A stretch of 64,000 nucleotides of DNA from Mycolicibacterium litorale (lineage in GTDB: Bacteria; Actinomycetota; Actinomycetes; Mycobacteriales; Mycobacteriaceae), in assembly GCF_014218295.1 (NCBI RefSeq), contig NZ_AP023287.1:3410001-3474000 (forward strand). Direction: 5' to 3'. Below the pieces are notes generated by a model that saw only the letters and a list, made by a program, of their open reading frames with translations, was not told where the DNA came from and ran no database searches. A program made the position numbers and the translations under genes. Positions 25,801 through 34,171 of the stretch are shown piece after piece (the first letter of the stretch is position 1; every line of letters starts with the position of its first letter).

Positions 25801-26186
25801 CGCGGATGCGCGCAGTGGTCGGATCGAAGGCGACCCGCGACAGCGTGGCCGTCGCGAGGTCGGTGGGCACCGTGACCAGCGCCGCGGTAGCCGGATCGGT
25901 CGGCACGGTGAACAGCGCGGGGGTCGCGGGGTCGGTCGGCACCGTCAACAGCGCCGGGGTGAGCGGATCGATCGCCACGGTGACCAGTGCGGCGGTCGCC
26001 GGAAGTGCGCTCGTCGCACTGTCATTCGCGCTGAACGCATGCCTGGCCTGCGTGGGGTGTTTCGCGTGCGTCCGATGCGTGGCGTGCCTCGGCTGCGCTC
26101 GCTGCGCGAATTGCGTTGGCTGCGTTGGCTGTTACAACTGCTCAGGGCTTCGCAACGCGGTCGGACTGCGGGACGTGCACGTCTAG
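25797..26186 (+). CDS. Unrecognised protein: 12-residue tandem repeats followed by a (Cys-x-x)12 tract
   Basis: A 129-residue protein I cannot assign to a family. Residues 22-69 are four 12-residue repeats of the form S(V/I)(G/A)TV(N/T)SA(G/A)V(A/S)G, with a degenerate copy at 10-21; this could form a small beta-solenoid. A short hydrophobic stretch (ALVALSFALNA) leads to residues 82-115, where cysteine occurs at every third position twelve times (C82, 85, 88 and so on to 115) with mostly small residues between. Such density suggests metal or cluster binding, or processing by a modifying enzyme; both are inference. The ATG overlaps the SDR stop (ATGA). The synonymous differences between repeat units argue for selection on the protein. 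There is no signal peptide. Confidence 0.7.
   Translation: MTRMRAVVGSKATRDSVAVARSVGTVTSAAVAGSVGTVNSAGVAGSVGTVNSAGVSGSIATVTSAAVAGSALVALSFALNACLACVGCFACVRCVACLGCARCANCVGCVGCYNCSGLRNAVGLRDVHV
25860..26003 (+). repeat. 36-bp tandem repeat (four units) encoding a 12-residue protein repeat
   Basis: Four in-frame 36-bp units begin at 25860, 25896, 25932 and 25968. Each starts TCG(G/A)T and encodes S-V-G-T-V-N/T-S-A-G/A-V-A/S-G with small changes. The units differ mostly at third codon positions, so this is not a recent slippage product. It is followed at 26040-26141 by a run with a cysteine codon every 9 bp. Confidence 0.85.
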
Positions 26187-27499
26187 CCGAGAGTGGTGTG
26201 CATGAGCAGCGTGCTGTAGTCCGACCAGCGTGACAGCGTGAAGTACAGATCGTTGCCGGTCGACCACGGATGGATGTAGGGGGCGTAGATGCCGCCGGGC
26301 ACCGCCGCGGACCGGACGATGACCTTGGCCGAGCTCCACGGGCCTTCGGGCTTGTCCGCGGTGCGCATGACCACATCGCTCGCCGTGTTGGTGTAGAGCA
26401 TCACGAACTTCTTCAGGTGCTCGTTCCAGGCCACCGACATCTCGCTGCCGGGCGCCCACACCACCTGGATGGCGAGGAACGGGAAACCGCGCAACCAGCC
26501 GAACGGGGTGTAGTACTCATAGGCGGACTTGTCCGCGACCGCGTTCTCGGCGACGCGGGAGAGGAACGGCATACCGCCCCGCCCCGCCCCGGTGCCGTAG
26601 GCGTAGACGTATCTGTTGTGCCGGAGATAGGCGCCCATCTGGAAGTTCTGGTCGCCCCAGACGAACGGCACGCCGGGCACGGTGTTGAACCAGCTGGGCC
26701 GGATGCTGGTGCGGGGCACCGTCCAGGTCTCGCCGTTGTCGTCGGACACCGCCACGGCGGAGAAGTTCGTCGACCACTGACCCGGCGCACCCCACTGGCT
26801 GACCGACATGAAGTTCACGTACTGGCGGGTGCCGACGGAGATGCCGGCGGTCGGGATGACGGTGACCTCGGTGGCGGCCAGGTTCAGGCTCTGGATCACC
26901 TGGCGGGAGAAGCTGGGCCGGTCCGCGTTGACCGGGGAACCTCCGAAGCGGTCACCCGGCACGGGGCTCGGGACGTTGAGTCCGTCGGCCGGGTTCTTCG
27001 TGGAGCTGCGGAACAGGGTGTTCTTCCGCCACTCCTGATCGGGCAGGCTGCAGTTGCCGAAGGTGTCGCCGAAGGCCAGCAGCACCTGGCGCTGTGCCCC
27101 CTGGTAGCCGTTGTCCCACATGATTCCCAGGTCAGCGCCGGAGATGCCGAAACGCTTGTAGGAGTCGGACGCCGGGCCGACGATCGTGTCGACGACGGTG
27201 GCCCCGGAGGCGGCGGGGGCGGCCGCGGCGCGCGCCGGAGTCTCGGGGGCCACGGCGGCGTCGGTCTGGGCGGCCTCGGCGGCGGTGGTGCGCGGAGCCG
27301 GTTTGCGGCCGATCGGCAGGTGCAGGACCGGGAACTTCGGGAGAGCCAGCCCCGGGTTGGCGCCCCGCGCTGACGGCGCCGACACCGGGACCGAACAGGG
27401 ATCGGCCGCCGCCGGCGGGCTGGTCACGAGGGGCAGCACCAGCGAGGCGGCGATGGTCGACGCGATGGTCAGCGCTGCCAGTCGTCGGATGGCCGGCAT
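26183..27499 (-). CDS. Secreted DUF4185 domain-containing protein
   Basis: A 438-residue protein with an N-terminal signal peptide (AALTIASTIAASLVLPLVTS, ending PPAAADP), an Ala/Pro-rich linker to about residue 100, then a DUF4185 domain that looks like a beta-propeller (AVAVSDDNGETWTVPR; FVWGDQNFQMGAYLRHNRY; YIHPWSTGNDLYFTLSRW). The Asp-box-like SDDNGETW is reminiscent of sialidase or glycosidase propellers. The family is common in mycobacteria; its function is not established to my knowledge, and a role in cell-envelope glycan processing is possible. AAAGGTG precedes the ATG. It overlaps the repeat/cysteine gene tail to tail by 4 bp. Confidence 0.85.
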   Translation of the reverse strand: MPAIRRLAALTIASTIAASLVLPLVTSPPAAADPCSVPVSAPSARGANPGLALPKFPVLHLPIGRKPAPRTTAAEAAQTDAAVAPETPARAAAAPAASGATVVDTIVGPASDSYKRFGISGADLGIMWDNGYQGAQRQVLLAFGDTFGNCSLPDQEWRKNTLFRSSTKNPADGLNVPSPVPGDRFGGSPVNADRPSFSRQVIQSLNLAATEVTVIPTAGISVGTRQYVNFMSVSQWGAPGQWSTNFSAVAVSDDNGETWTVPRTSIRPSWFNTVPGVPFVWGDQNFQMGAYLRHNRYVYAYGTGAGRGGMPFLSRVAENAVADKSAYEYYTPFGWLRGFPFLAIQVVWAPGSEMSVAWNEHLKKFVMLYTNTASDVVMRTADKPEGPWSSAKVIVRSAAVPGGIYAPYIHPWSTGNDLYFTLSRWSDYSTLLMHTTLG

Positions 27500-27695
27500 G
27501 TCACACCTTTCGGGGCCGTCGCACGCGGCGAGGTACCACTGTGACAGTAGTGGCCCGTGAGGTGTGTCAAGACGTCAGCGCGGGAACCGCAACGGCTTCG
27601 TGATCGTCTCGAGACCGTTTGCCGGAAACATCAGTGACAGGAGTCGGCGCAGCGCGTCCTGGAGGACCGCACCGCCCGACTGTTTGCGAAAGCGG

Positions 27696-27989
27696 TTAGC
27701 TGGCGGCTTTGCCGAGCAGTACCTGGGGTGCGCGGTGGGTTCCGTCGAGTTGACGAGCGAACTGGTCGCGGGCGGCCAACACCACGTTCTGCAGGCGTGC
27801 GACGTGGGCGGATTGGCCGCCGATGGCGGCGGCGGCATCGGCGACCTCGTCGATCGCCTGCCAGGTCTGTGTGGTCAGCGGCGTGAGGGGCTGCAGATGC
27901 CCGTTGCGGGCGCCGGTGCGGATCGCTTCACACAACCAATGTTCAAAGTTGATTCGAAGGGTTTCCTCAGGAAATTCATTGGTAAACAT
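27696..27989 (-). CDS. Small protein of unknown function
   Basis: A 97-residue, mostly helical, soluble protein starting MFTNEFPEETLRINFEHWL. It has no signal peptide, membrane segment or recognised domain. The start at 27989 is supported by GGAGGAC at good distance upstream; an earlier in-frame start at 28007 lacks one. The local sequence, including the region upstream to about 28100, is visibly less GC-rich than its surroundings, which may mark acquired or weakly expressed DNA. The 196-bp gap to the DUF4185 gene holds no other gene I can support. Confidence 0.55.
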   Translation of the reverse strand: MFTNEFPEETLRINFEHWLCEAIRTGARNGHLQPLTPLTTQTWQAIDEVADAAAAIGGQSAHVARLQNVVLAARDQFARQLDGTHRAPQVLLGKAAS

Positions 27990-28204
27990 GTTCGCTGTCC
28001 TCCGCACGCCAAGCTGTTTAGGCTGTTCACAGCTTCGGCCTCGATCTTACCCCGCTTTGCATGTTCTCAATCGCTCTGTTTGGTAGAACGCGAGGGGCCG
28101 CACTTCGATGACCGATCAGCTCCGAAGAGTGGCCCAGACCACACGCACGTGTTGATCGCCGGTAGGCCGGGAATGCTCCTCCCGATACCTACTGAGGGGA
28201 TTAG
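27990..28204. other. Divergent intergenic region, promoters not resolved
   Basis: This 215-bp region separates two divergent genes (small unknown protein and CsbD-domain protein). It contains a locally AT-richer stretch at about 28000-28085 and a GGGGTAAG on the minus strand near 28050 that could be a stress-sigma (SigF-type GGGTA) -10 element, but the matching -35 is poor. The CsbD gene has GGGGA just before its ATG. No terminator or RNA gene is evident. Confidence 0.3.
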
Positions 28205-28768
28205 ATGACTGACAACAAGTCCGACCAGGCTCGCAAGGGCCTCATCGATTCGGTCAAAGGCAAGGCGAAAGAGGTCGTCGGCGCCGTGACCGGCAACGAT
28301 TCGCTGACCGCCGAGGGACAGCTGGAACAGACACAGGCCAAGGAGCGCAAGGCCGCCAACGCGGTCGAAGCCGTCGCCGAGGCTGAGGCGGAGCAGGCCC
28401 GCCAGGAGGTGGCCGAGGCCCGGCGGGAGGGCGCGCAGGAGCGCATCGCCGTCAACGCCGAGACCGCGGCCGCCGAGAACGAGGCACGCGCCGATCAGGC
28501 CGCCCAGAAGCGGCACGCCGAACAGGCTGCGGCGCAGCGGGCGGCACGTGACGCATCGCAGGCCGAACTCGAAGCCCAGCGCAAGATCGAGCAGGCCGAC
28601 GCCGAGGCCCGCGCCGACAAGGTCGACGCGTCCGCCGAGGTCTTCGAGGCCGTCGACGAGCGCGCCGACGCCAATCAGGCCGCCGCCAGCGCCGAGGCCG
28701 AGGCCGCGCGCATCCGGCGGGAAGCCGACCAACTCGCCGCCGACGCCGACGTCCCCGACCAGCGATAG
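28205..28768 (+). CDS. CsbD-domain protein with long Ala/Glu-rich coiled coil
   Basis: A 187-residue protein. The first 50 residues are a CsbD-type stress domain (LIDSVKGKAKEVVGAVTGND, then SLTAEGQLEQTQAK). The remaining 135 residues are a highly charged alanine-rich helix (AEAEQARQEVAEARREG; EAARIRREADQLAAD) expected to form a long coiled coil. Plain CsbD proteins are only 60-70 residues, so the tail is an unusual addition. CsbD genes are typically under general-stress sigma control in Gram-positives. The next gene, 19 bp downstream, encodes another coiled-coil protein, so the pair may form a filament or stress scaffold; this is inference. Confidence 0.85.
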   Translation: MTDNKSDQARKGLIDSVKGKAKEVVGAVTGNDSLTAEGQLEQTQAKERKAANAVEAVAEAEAEQARQEVAEARREGAQERIAVNAETAAAENEARADQAAQKRHAEQAAAQRAARDASQAELEAQRKIEQADAEARADKVDASAEVFEAVDERADANQAAASAEAEAARIRREADQLAADADVPDQR

Positions 28769-28787
28769 AAAGGCCCAGGAGTAATCG

Positions 28788-29465
28788 ATGAAGATCACCG
28801 ATGTCCCATTCGCCGTCCTGCGATTCCAATACCAGATCGCCCGGTTTCCGCTCCAGATGATCGAGGAGCGGGTCGTCGCCCGCCTCGATTCGGAGGCACC
28901 GGCGCGGCTGCTCTACGAACGCTCGCTCGGCATGCTCGACCTCGCGGTCGGCAATGCGCTCAGCGCGCCCGACGTCGAACAACGCGGCGCGGCACTGATC
29001 GAACGCAGCGAGGCGCTGCGCCGGGCGGCCCAGCTCGACGAGACCGCCACGCAGGTGCGCGATCAGGCCGACGCGGAGCTCAAGAGCACCCGCGAGAAGG
29101 CCGAGCGCGAGCAGCAGCAGGCCGAGCAGGATCGCGAGCGCGAGATCAAGCAGGCGCGGCAGACGGCCTCGGAGCGTAAGCAGAACGCCGTGCAGAATGC
29201 GCAGAAGCGGGCCGCCGACGCCAAGGAGCAGGCCGATCAGGTGGCCGCTCAGCGGGTCAAGGCCGCCGAGGACGCGCGACGGCAGGAAGAGGCCGTGATC
29301 AAGGCGACCGAGAAGAGCGTCGAGCAGATGGCGCAGGAGAAACTCGACGACGCCGCCGACAAGGCCGGTGCGGCCGCCGCCAAGCGGGCGCAGGCCGATC
29401 GCGTCGAGGATCTCGCGGACACCGAGAAGGAGAAGCGCCGGCAGGAGCGCGCGGCGAAGAGCTAG
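28788..29465 (+). CDS. Coiled-coil protein (often mislabelled IF2-family initiation factor)
   Basis: A 225-residue protein. A conserved N-terminal part (MKITDVPFAVLRFQYQIARF; FPLQMIEERVVARL) of about 75 residues is followed by a 150-residue Ala/Glu/Lys/Gln-rich helix without breaks. It has no GTPase motif, so the translation-factor name commonly given to such mycobacterial proteins reflects low-complexity similarity only. The first part looks amphipathic and may bind a membrane surface. It follows the CsbD-coiled-coil gene by 19 bp and is probably co-transcribed. Function is unknown. Confidence 0.8.
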   Translation: MKITDVPFAVLRFQYQIARFPLQMIEERVVARLDSEAPARLLYERSLGMLDLAVGNALSAPDVEQRGAALIERSEALRRAAQLDETATQVRDQADAELKSTREKAEREQQQAEQDREREIKQARQTASERKQNAVQNAQKRAADAKEQADQVAAQRVKAAEDARRQEEAVIKATEKSVEQMAQEKLDDAADKAGAAAAKRAQADRVEDLADTEKEKRRQERAAKS

Positions 29466-29469
29466 CGTC

Positions 29470-29500
29470 CGCGGCTAGTTGACATCACAGCTAGTCCGCG
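29470..29500. terminator. Possible bidirectional hairpin between convergent genes
   Basis: CGCGGCTAG (29470-29478) can pair with CTAGTCCGCG (29491-29500) with one bulged base across a 12-nt loop. It lies between the convergent coiled-coil and kinase genes, with its right arm covering the kinase stop codon. There is no U-tract, which is common for mycobacterial hairpins, so function is uncertain. Confidence 0.3.
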
Positions 29501-31068
29501 TAGTACTCCAGCACGCGTTCCGACGTATCGGCCCGGCCGTTGCTCACGATGGTGAGCCGGTCGGGCCGAACTTCGTATCGGGCACCGCTGGACGGATCCA
29601 CCGCGTCATAGCCACCGCCGGCCGGTGTCGCATCGTCCAGTTGGATGGTCGCGCCGTCACTGAGGCGCTCCCCCCGGTAGTAGTAGCTGTCGTCGTCGCG
29701 GCACACGATGGCCAGCGACTGCGCGGTACGCACCATCGCCGCGGGCGAGCCGCCCGAATCGCAGCGGGCGTAGTGGCCGACGAATCCCTGACCGTCGGCG
29801 CCCGACACCCCCTCCGGCGCCCTCGACGAGGTCGACGTCGACGGTGTCGTGCTGGTGGTGGTCGTCGACGTCGAGGGCGTCGTGGTGGTCGTGGTGGTGG
29901 TCGTCGGCGCGGTCGAGCGAGTCGTGGTCGGCAGGCTCTCGTCGTAGGGAGCGGTGGTCGGCGTCAGCGTCGTCCGCGCGGTCGGTGCGGAGTCCTGGCC
30001 GCTGAACGCCAGGATCGCCGCCAGGACGGCGGCCACCCCGAACAGCACGATGATCGCCGCGATCAACACCACCTGCGCGGTGTTCTTCGTGGCCGGCGCC
30101 TTGGCCGCGGGCCGCGGCGCCTGCGGCGGGTACGGGGTGTAGCCGGTCGCCGCGGGATTGGGGAACACCGAGGAGAACTGCCGGGTGCTCGCCGGCGGCG
30201 GTGCCACGACCGCACCGGCCTGTGCGGCGGGCAGCATCGCCGCCGCGGTCGCCGCCTTCGCCAGCTCGCCGGCCGTGGCGAACCGGTCCCCGGGTTGTTT
30301 GGCCATCCCCCGCGCGATCACGTCGTCGAACGCCCGGCTGATACCGCGCCGCATGATGCTCGGCCGCGGAGGTGGGCCGAACATGTGGGCGCTCATCAGC
30401 TGGCGCAGATCACCGGTCTCGAACGGCGGCCGTCCGGTGAGGCATTCGTAGAGCAGGCAGGTCAGGGAGTAGACGTCGGCCGGCGGGCCGACGGGTCCAC
30501 CGCTGAACCGCTCCGGCGCCATGTACGCCGAGGACCCGACGATCATCCCGGTCGACGTCACGCCGGGGTCGCCGCCGGTGTGGGCGATGCCGAAGTCCAC
30601 GAGGTAGGCGAAGTCATCGGGGTTGAGCAGGACGTTCTCGGGTTTGATGTCGCGGTGCACCAGACCGTCGGCGTGCGCGGCGTCGAGCGCGGCCGCGACC
30701 TGGGCGATGATCGACGCAGCCCGTTTCGCCTCGAGCGGTCCGTTGGCGCGCAGTTCGTCCTTGAGGCTCGCGCCTTCGACCAGGCGCATGTCGATGTAGA
30801 GGACACCACCGATGTCACCGAAGTCGTGCACCGGGATGACGTGCGGTTCCTGCAGCCGCGCCGCCACCCGTGACTCGCGGCGGAAGCGTTCCTGGAAACT
30901 CGGATCGGCGGCCATCTCGGCGCGCAGCAGTTTCAGCGCGACCATGCGGTCTTTGACCGTGTCGTAGGCGCGGTACACCTCGCCCATCCCGCCGACTCCG
31001 ATCAGGGACCGGAGTTCGTACGGGCCGAACCGGGTACCGAGACGCGAGCCGCCGTGCGGGGTGGCCAT
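29491..31068 (-). CDS. Transmembrane serine/threonine protein kinase (Pkn family)
   Basis: A 525-residue Hanks-type kinase. The kinase domain spans residues 15-280: glycine loop IGVGGMGEVYRAY (24-36), Lys46 in VALKLL, catalytic loop VHRDIKPENVLL, DFG in LVDFGIAHTG, and APE in YMAPERFSGG. A linker with PYPPQAP repeats leads to one transmembrane helix (VVLIAAIIVLFGVAAVLAAI), then a Thr/Ser-rich spacer and a small extracytoplasmic domain (FVGHYARCDSGGS; ERVLEYYAD). It thus senses outside and phosphorylates inside. It is nearest in layout to mycobacterial PknD/E/F but lacks their known sensor domains. The ATG at 31068 has AAAGGAC upstream. It is divergent from an MmpL gene. Confidence 0.9.
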   Translation of the reverse strand: MATPHGGSRLGTRFGPYELRSLIGVGGMGEVYRAYDTVKDRMVALKLLRAEMAADPSFQERFRRESRVAARLQEPHVIPVHDFGDIGGVLYIDMRLVEGASLKDELRANGPLEAKRAASIIAQVAAALDAAHADGLVHRDIKPENVLLNPDDFAYLVDFGIAHTGGDPGVTSTGMIVGSSAYMAPERFSGGPVGPPADVYSLTCLLYECLTGRPPFETGDLRQLMSAHMFGPPPRPSIMRRGISRAFDDVIARGMAKQPGDRFATAGELAKAATAAAMLPAAQAGAVVAPPPASTRQFSSVFPNPAATGYTPYPPQAPRPAAKAPATKNTAQVVLIAAIIVLFGVAAVLAAILAFSGQDSAPTARTTLTPTTAPYDESLPTTTRSTAPTTTTTTTTTPSTSTTTTSTTPSTSTSSRAPEGVSGADGQGFVGHYARCDSGGSPAAMVRTAQSLAIVCRDDDSYYYRGERLSDGATIQLDDATPAGGGYDAVDPSSGARYEVRPDRLTIVSNGRADTSERVLEYYAD

Positions 31069-31276
31069 CAGAGAAGTCCTTTCAGTCCGTCCCGACCGTA
31101 CCGGCCCCGGTGTACCCGCGAAGACCGGCGACCCCTGTGTTCCCGGATACCTCGGGGCGGATTCGTGGGGCATGCCACAGCCGCACCTGCAGCCTCCGCA
31201 CAGGGGAGGCCCCTGAGATCGCCGATGATCTGCTATCAACAGTGACGACACCACGTCGCATGGAGGATCCAACAAG

Positions 31277-34144
31277 TTGCCCAACTCGCACGTTGAGGCT
31301 GGGCGCCGCCTCGGTCCCCCACCGAAACCCGTCGCCCGTACCGGTCCGGCGAGATGGATCCGGCGTTTCGCCGTGCCGATCATCATCGGCTGGATTTTGC
31401 TGGTTGCGGTGCTGTCGCTCACGGTGCCGCAGCTCGAGGTCGTCAGCCAGATGCGCTCGGTGTCGATGGCCCCCGAAGAGGCGCCATCGGTGATCGCGAT
31501 GACCCGCGCCGGTGAGGTCTTCGAGGAGTTCGAATCCGACAGCTCGGTCATGATCGTGCTCGAAGGTGAGCAGCGACTGGGCGACGAGGCGCACCGCTTC
31601 TACAACGACATGGTGGACCGGCTCGAGGCCGACACCGTGCACGTCGAACACATCCAGGACTTCTGGGGTGACCCACTGACGGAGGCGGGTGCGCTGAGCA
31701 CCGACGGCAAGTCCGCCTACGTGCAGCTGTACCTGGCCGGCAACCAGGGCGAGGCGCTGGCGAACGAGTCGGTGAAGGCCGTCCAGGACATCGTCGGCGG
31801 CCTGTCTCCCCCACCCGGGGTGAAGGTGTACGTCACCGGCGGGTCGGCGCTGGCCGCCGACCAGCAGATCGCCGGCGACCGCAGTGTGCGCGTCATCGAG
31901 ATGGTGACGTTCGCCGTCATCATCGTGGTGCTGCTGATCGTGTACCGCTCGATCACCACGGTGTTGCTGGTGCTGGGCATGGTGCTGCTCGGGCTGACCT
32001 CGGCGCGCGGTGTGGTGGCGTTCCTCGGCTACCACGACCTGATCGGGCTGTCGACGTTCGCGACCACACTCCTGGTCGCGCTGGCGATCGCCGCGGCGAC
32101 CGACTACGCGATCTTCCTGATCGGCCGTTACCAAGAGGCGCGCGCCGCCGGTGAGGACCGCGAGTCGGCGTACTACACGATGTTCCACGGCACCGCGCAC
32201 GTGGTGCTCGGCTCCGGGATGACGATCGCCGGTGCGACGTTCTGCCTGACCTTCACGCGGCTGCCGTACTTCCAGTCGCTCGGCATCCCGCTGGCCGTGG
32301 GGATGACCGTCGCCGTGCTGGTCGCTCTGACGCTGGGGCCGGCGATGATCACGGTGGCCACCCGGTTCGGACTGCTCGAACCCAAGCGGGCGATGCGAAT
32401 CCGCGGGTGGCGCCGCCTCGGCACCGCGGTCGTCCGCTGGCCCGGCCCCATCCTGCTGGTGACCATCGCGCTGTCGCTGATCGGGCTGCTCACGCTGCCC
32501 GGTTACAAGACCAATTACAACGACCGCAATTACCTGCCCGAGGACCTGCCGGCGATGGAGGGTTTCGCGGCCGCCGAGCGTCATTTCTCCGTCGCCCGCA
32601 TGAACCCGGAACTGTTGCTCATCGAGACCGACAAGGATCTGCGCAATCCGGCCGACTTCCTCGTCATCGACAAGATCGCCAAAGCGGTGTTCCGGGTGGA
32701 GGGCGTCGGCAGCGTCCAGGCCATCACCCGACCCCAGGGCAAACCGCTGGAGAACACCACCCTCCCGGCGCAGATGAGCCTCGGCGGGGTGATGCAGACG
32801 ATGACGAGGCCTTACCTGCAGACGATGACGGACAACATGCTGCTGCAGGCCGACGAGATGGAGAGGTCGGTCGCCACCATGACCCAGATGATCGGGTTGA
32901 TGGAGGAGATGAGCGCCACCACGCACAGCATGGTCGGCAAGACCAAGGACCTGGCAGACGAGATCGTCGTGCTGCGGGACAGCATCGCCAATTTCGACGA
33001 CTTCTTCCGCCCCATCCGCAACTACTTCTACTGGGAACCGCACTGCTTCAACATCCCGGTGTGTGCCTCGATGCGGTCGGTCTTCGACGCCCTCGACGGC
33101 ATCAACACGATGACCGACGATTTCCAGACGATCATCCCGGACATGGAGCGGCTCGACGCGCTGATGCCGCAGCTGCTGGCGGTCATGCCGCAGACCATCG
33201 ACACCATGAAGACCGCGCGCACGTCGCTGCTGTCGATGCACTCCACGCAGGCGGGCCTGCTCGACATGCAGGCGGCGATGGACACGAACTCGACGGCCAT
33301 GGCGGATGCGTTCAACGAGGCGATGAACGACGACACGTTCTACCTGCCGCCGGAGATCTTCGAGAACGAGGAGTTCCGGCGCGGTATGGAGAGCTTCATC
33401 TCGCCGAACGGCCAGGCGGTCCGGTTCATCATCTCCCACGAGGGCGACCCGTTGACGGTGGAGGGCATCGAGCGCATCGACGCCATCAAGACCGCGGCCA
33501 AGGAGGCCATCAAGGGCACGCCGCTGGAAGGGTCGCGGATCTACATCGGCGGCACCGCGGCGGCGTTCAAGGACATGCAGGAAGGCAACGACTGGGATCT
33601 GCTGATCGCCGGGATCGCCGCGCTGTCACTGATTTTCATCATCATGCTGATCCTCACCCGCGCCCTGGTGGCGGCCGCGGTGATCGTGGGCACGGTGGTG
33701 TTGTCGCTCGGCGCGTCGTTCGGGTTGTCGGTGCTGGTGTGGCAGCACATCGTGGGTATCGAACTGCACTTCATGGTGATGGCGATGGCCGTCATCATCC
33801 TGTTGGCCGTGGGCGCGGACTACAACCTGCTGCTGGTGGCGCGCCTCAAGGAGGAGTTGCCCGCCGGCATCAACACCGGGATCATCCGCGCGATGGGTGG
33901 CACCGGTTCGGTGGTGACCGCCGCGGGGTTGGTGTTCGCGTTCACGATGATGTCGATGGTGGTCAGCGAGTTGACCGTGGCCGCCCAGATCGGGACGACC
34001 ATCGGCCTCGGTCTGCTGTTCGACACGCTGGTCATCCGGGCGTTCATGACGCCGTCGATCGCAGCGCTGCTGGGCCGCTGGTTCTGGTGGCCGCAGCGGG
34101 TGCGTCAGCGGCCCGCGTCGACGGGTTCGCTGCTCCGGCGCTAG
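31277..34144 (+). CDS. MmpL-family RND transporter
   Basis: A 955-residue inner-membrane RND transporter of the MmpL class, with 12 predicted helices in two repeats and two large extracytoplasmic domains. Both proton-relay Asp-Tyr pairs are present: [15 protein letters not shown] in the first half and [15 protein letters not shown] in the second. A long helical insertion between about residues 480 and 690 ([33 protein letters not shown]) matches the coiled-coil-bearing MmpL4/5-type members. No MmpS partner gene adjoins. The TTG start at 31277 is supported by GGAGGA 9 nt upstream. MmpLs export cell-wall lipids or siderophores; the cargo here is unknown. Confidence 0.9.
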   Translation: MPNSHVEAGRRLGPPPKPVARTGPARWIRRFAVPIIIGWILLVAVLSLTVPQLEVVSQMRSVSMAPEEAPSVIAMTRAGEVFEEFESDSSVMIVLEGEQRLGDEAHRFYNDMVDRLEADTVHVEHIQDFWGDPLTEAGALSTDGKSAYVQLYLAGNQGEALANESVKAVQDIVGGLSPPPGVKVYVTGGSALAADQQIAGDRSVRVIEMVTFAVIIVVLLIVYRSITTVLLVLGMVLLGLTSARGVVAFLGYHDLIGLSTFATTLLVALAIAAATDYAIFLIGRYQEARAAGEDRESAYYTMFHGTAHVVLGSGMTIAGATFCLTFTRLPYFQSLGIPLAVGMTVAVLVALTLGPAMITVATRFGLLEPKRAMRIRGWRRLGTAVVRWPGPILLVTIALSLIGLLTLPGYKTNYNDRNYLPEDLPAMEGFAAAERHFSVARMNPELLLIETDKDLRNPADFLVIDKIAKAVFRVEGVGSVQAITRPQGKPLENTTLPAQMSLGGVMQTMTRPYLQTMTDNMLLQADEMERSVATMTQMIGLMEEMSATTHSMVGKTKDLADEIVVLRDSIANFDDFFRPIRNYFYWEPHCFNIPVCASMRSVFDALDGINTMTDDFQTIIPDMERLDALMPQLLAVMPQTIDTMKTARTSLLSMHSTQAGLLDMQAAMDTNSTAMADAFNEAMNDDTFYLPPEIFENEEFRRGMESFISPNGQAVRFIISHEGDPLTVEGIERIDAIKTAAKEAIKGTPLEGSRIYIGGTAAAFKDMQEGNDWDLLIAGIAALSLIFIIMLILTRALVAAAVIVGTVVLSLGASFGLSVLVWQHIVGIELHFMVMAMAVIILLAVGADYNLLLVARLKEELPAGINTGIIRAMGGTGSVVTAAGLVFAFTMMSMVVSELTVAAQIGTTIGLGLLFDTLVIRAFMTPSIAALLGRWFWWPQRVRQRPASTGSLLRR

Positions 34145-34153
34145 TCCCCGGCA

Positions 34154-34166
34154 CGCCGAAACGGCG
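34154..34166. terminator. Small hairpin between convergent mmpL-type gene and tex
   Basis: CGCCG (34154-34158) and CGGCG (34162-34166) form a perfect 5-bp stem with an AAA loop inside the 27-bp gap between two convergent genes. There is no U-tract. The position is suggestive, the evidence slight. Confidence 0.25.
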
Positions 34167-34171
34167 GCGCG

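Noticed and set aside
25840..26186. Possible CRISPR or PE_PGRS-like repeat array
   Set aside because: The repeats are in-frame coding units of 36 bp without spacers, and the protein lacks a PE domain and GGAGG repeats.
27575..27838. Minus-strand frame ending LETITKPLRFPR just downstream of the 97-residue gene
   Set aside because: The last 40 codons look slightly protein-like, but there is no start of its own after the upstream stop except an internal ATG, and the rest is antisense. A short peptide or decayed gene end cannot be excluded.
28788..29465. Translation initiation factor IF2
   Set aside because: No GTPase motifs; similarity is only to the charged, Ala-rich low-complexity region.
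31069..31276. Iron-box (IdeR) control of the MmpL gene
   Set aside because: No sequence resembling the TTAGGTTAGGCTAACCTAA-type palindrome is present in the divergent region.
31082..33439. 785-codon minus-strand frame opposite the MmpL gene
   Set aside because: His/Arg/Asp-rich shadow of a clear RND transporter on the other strand.
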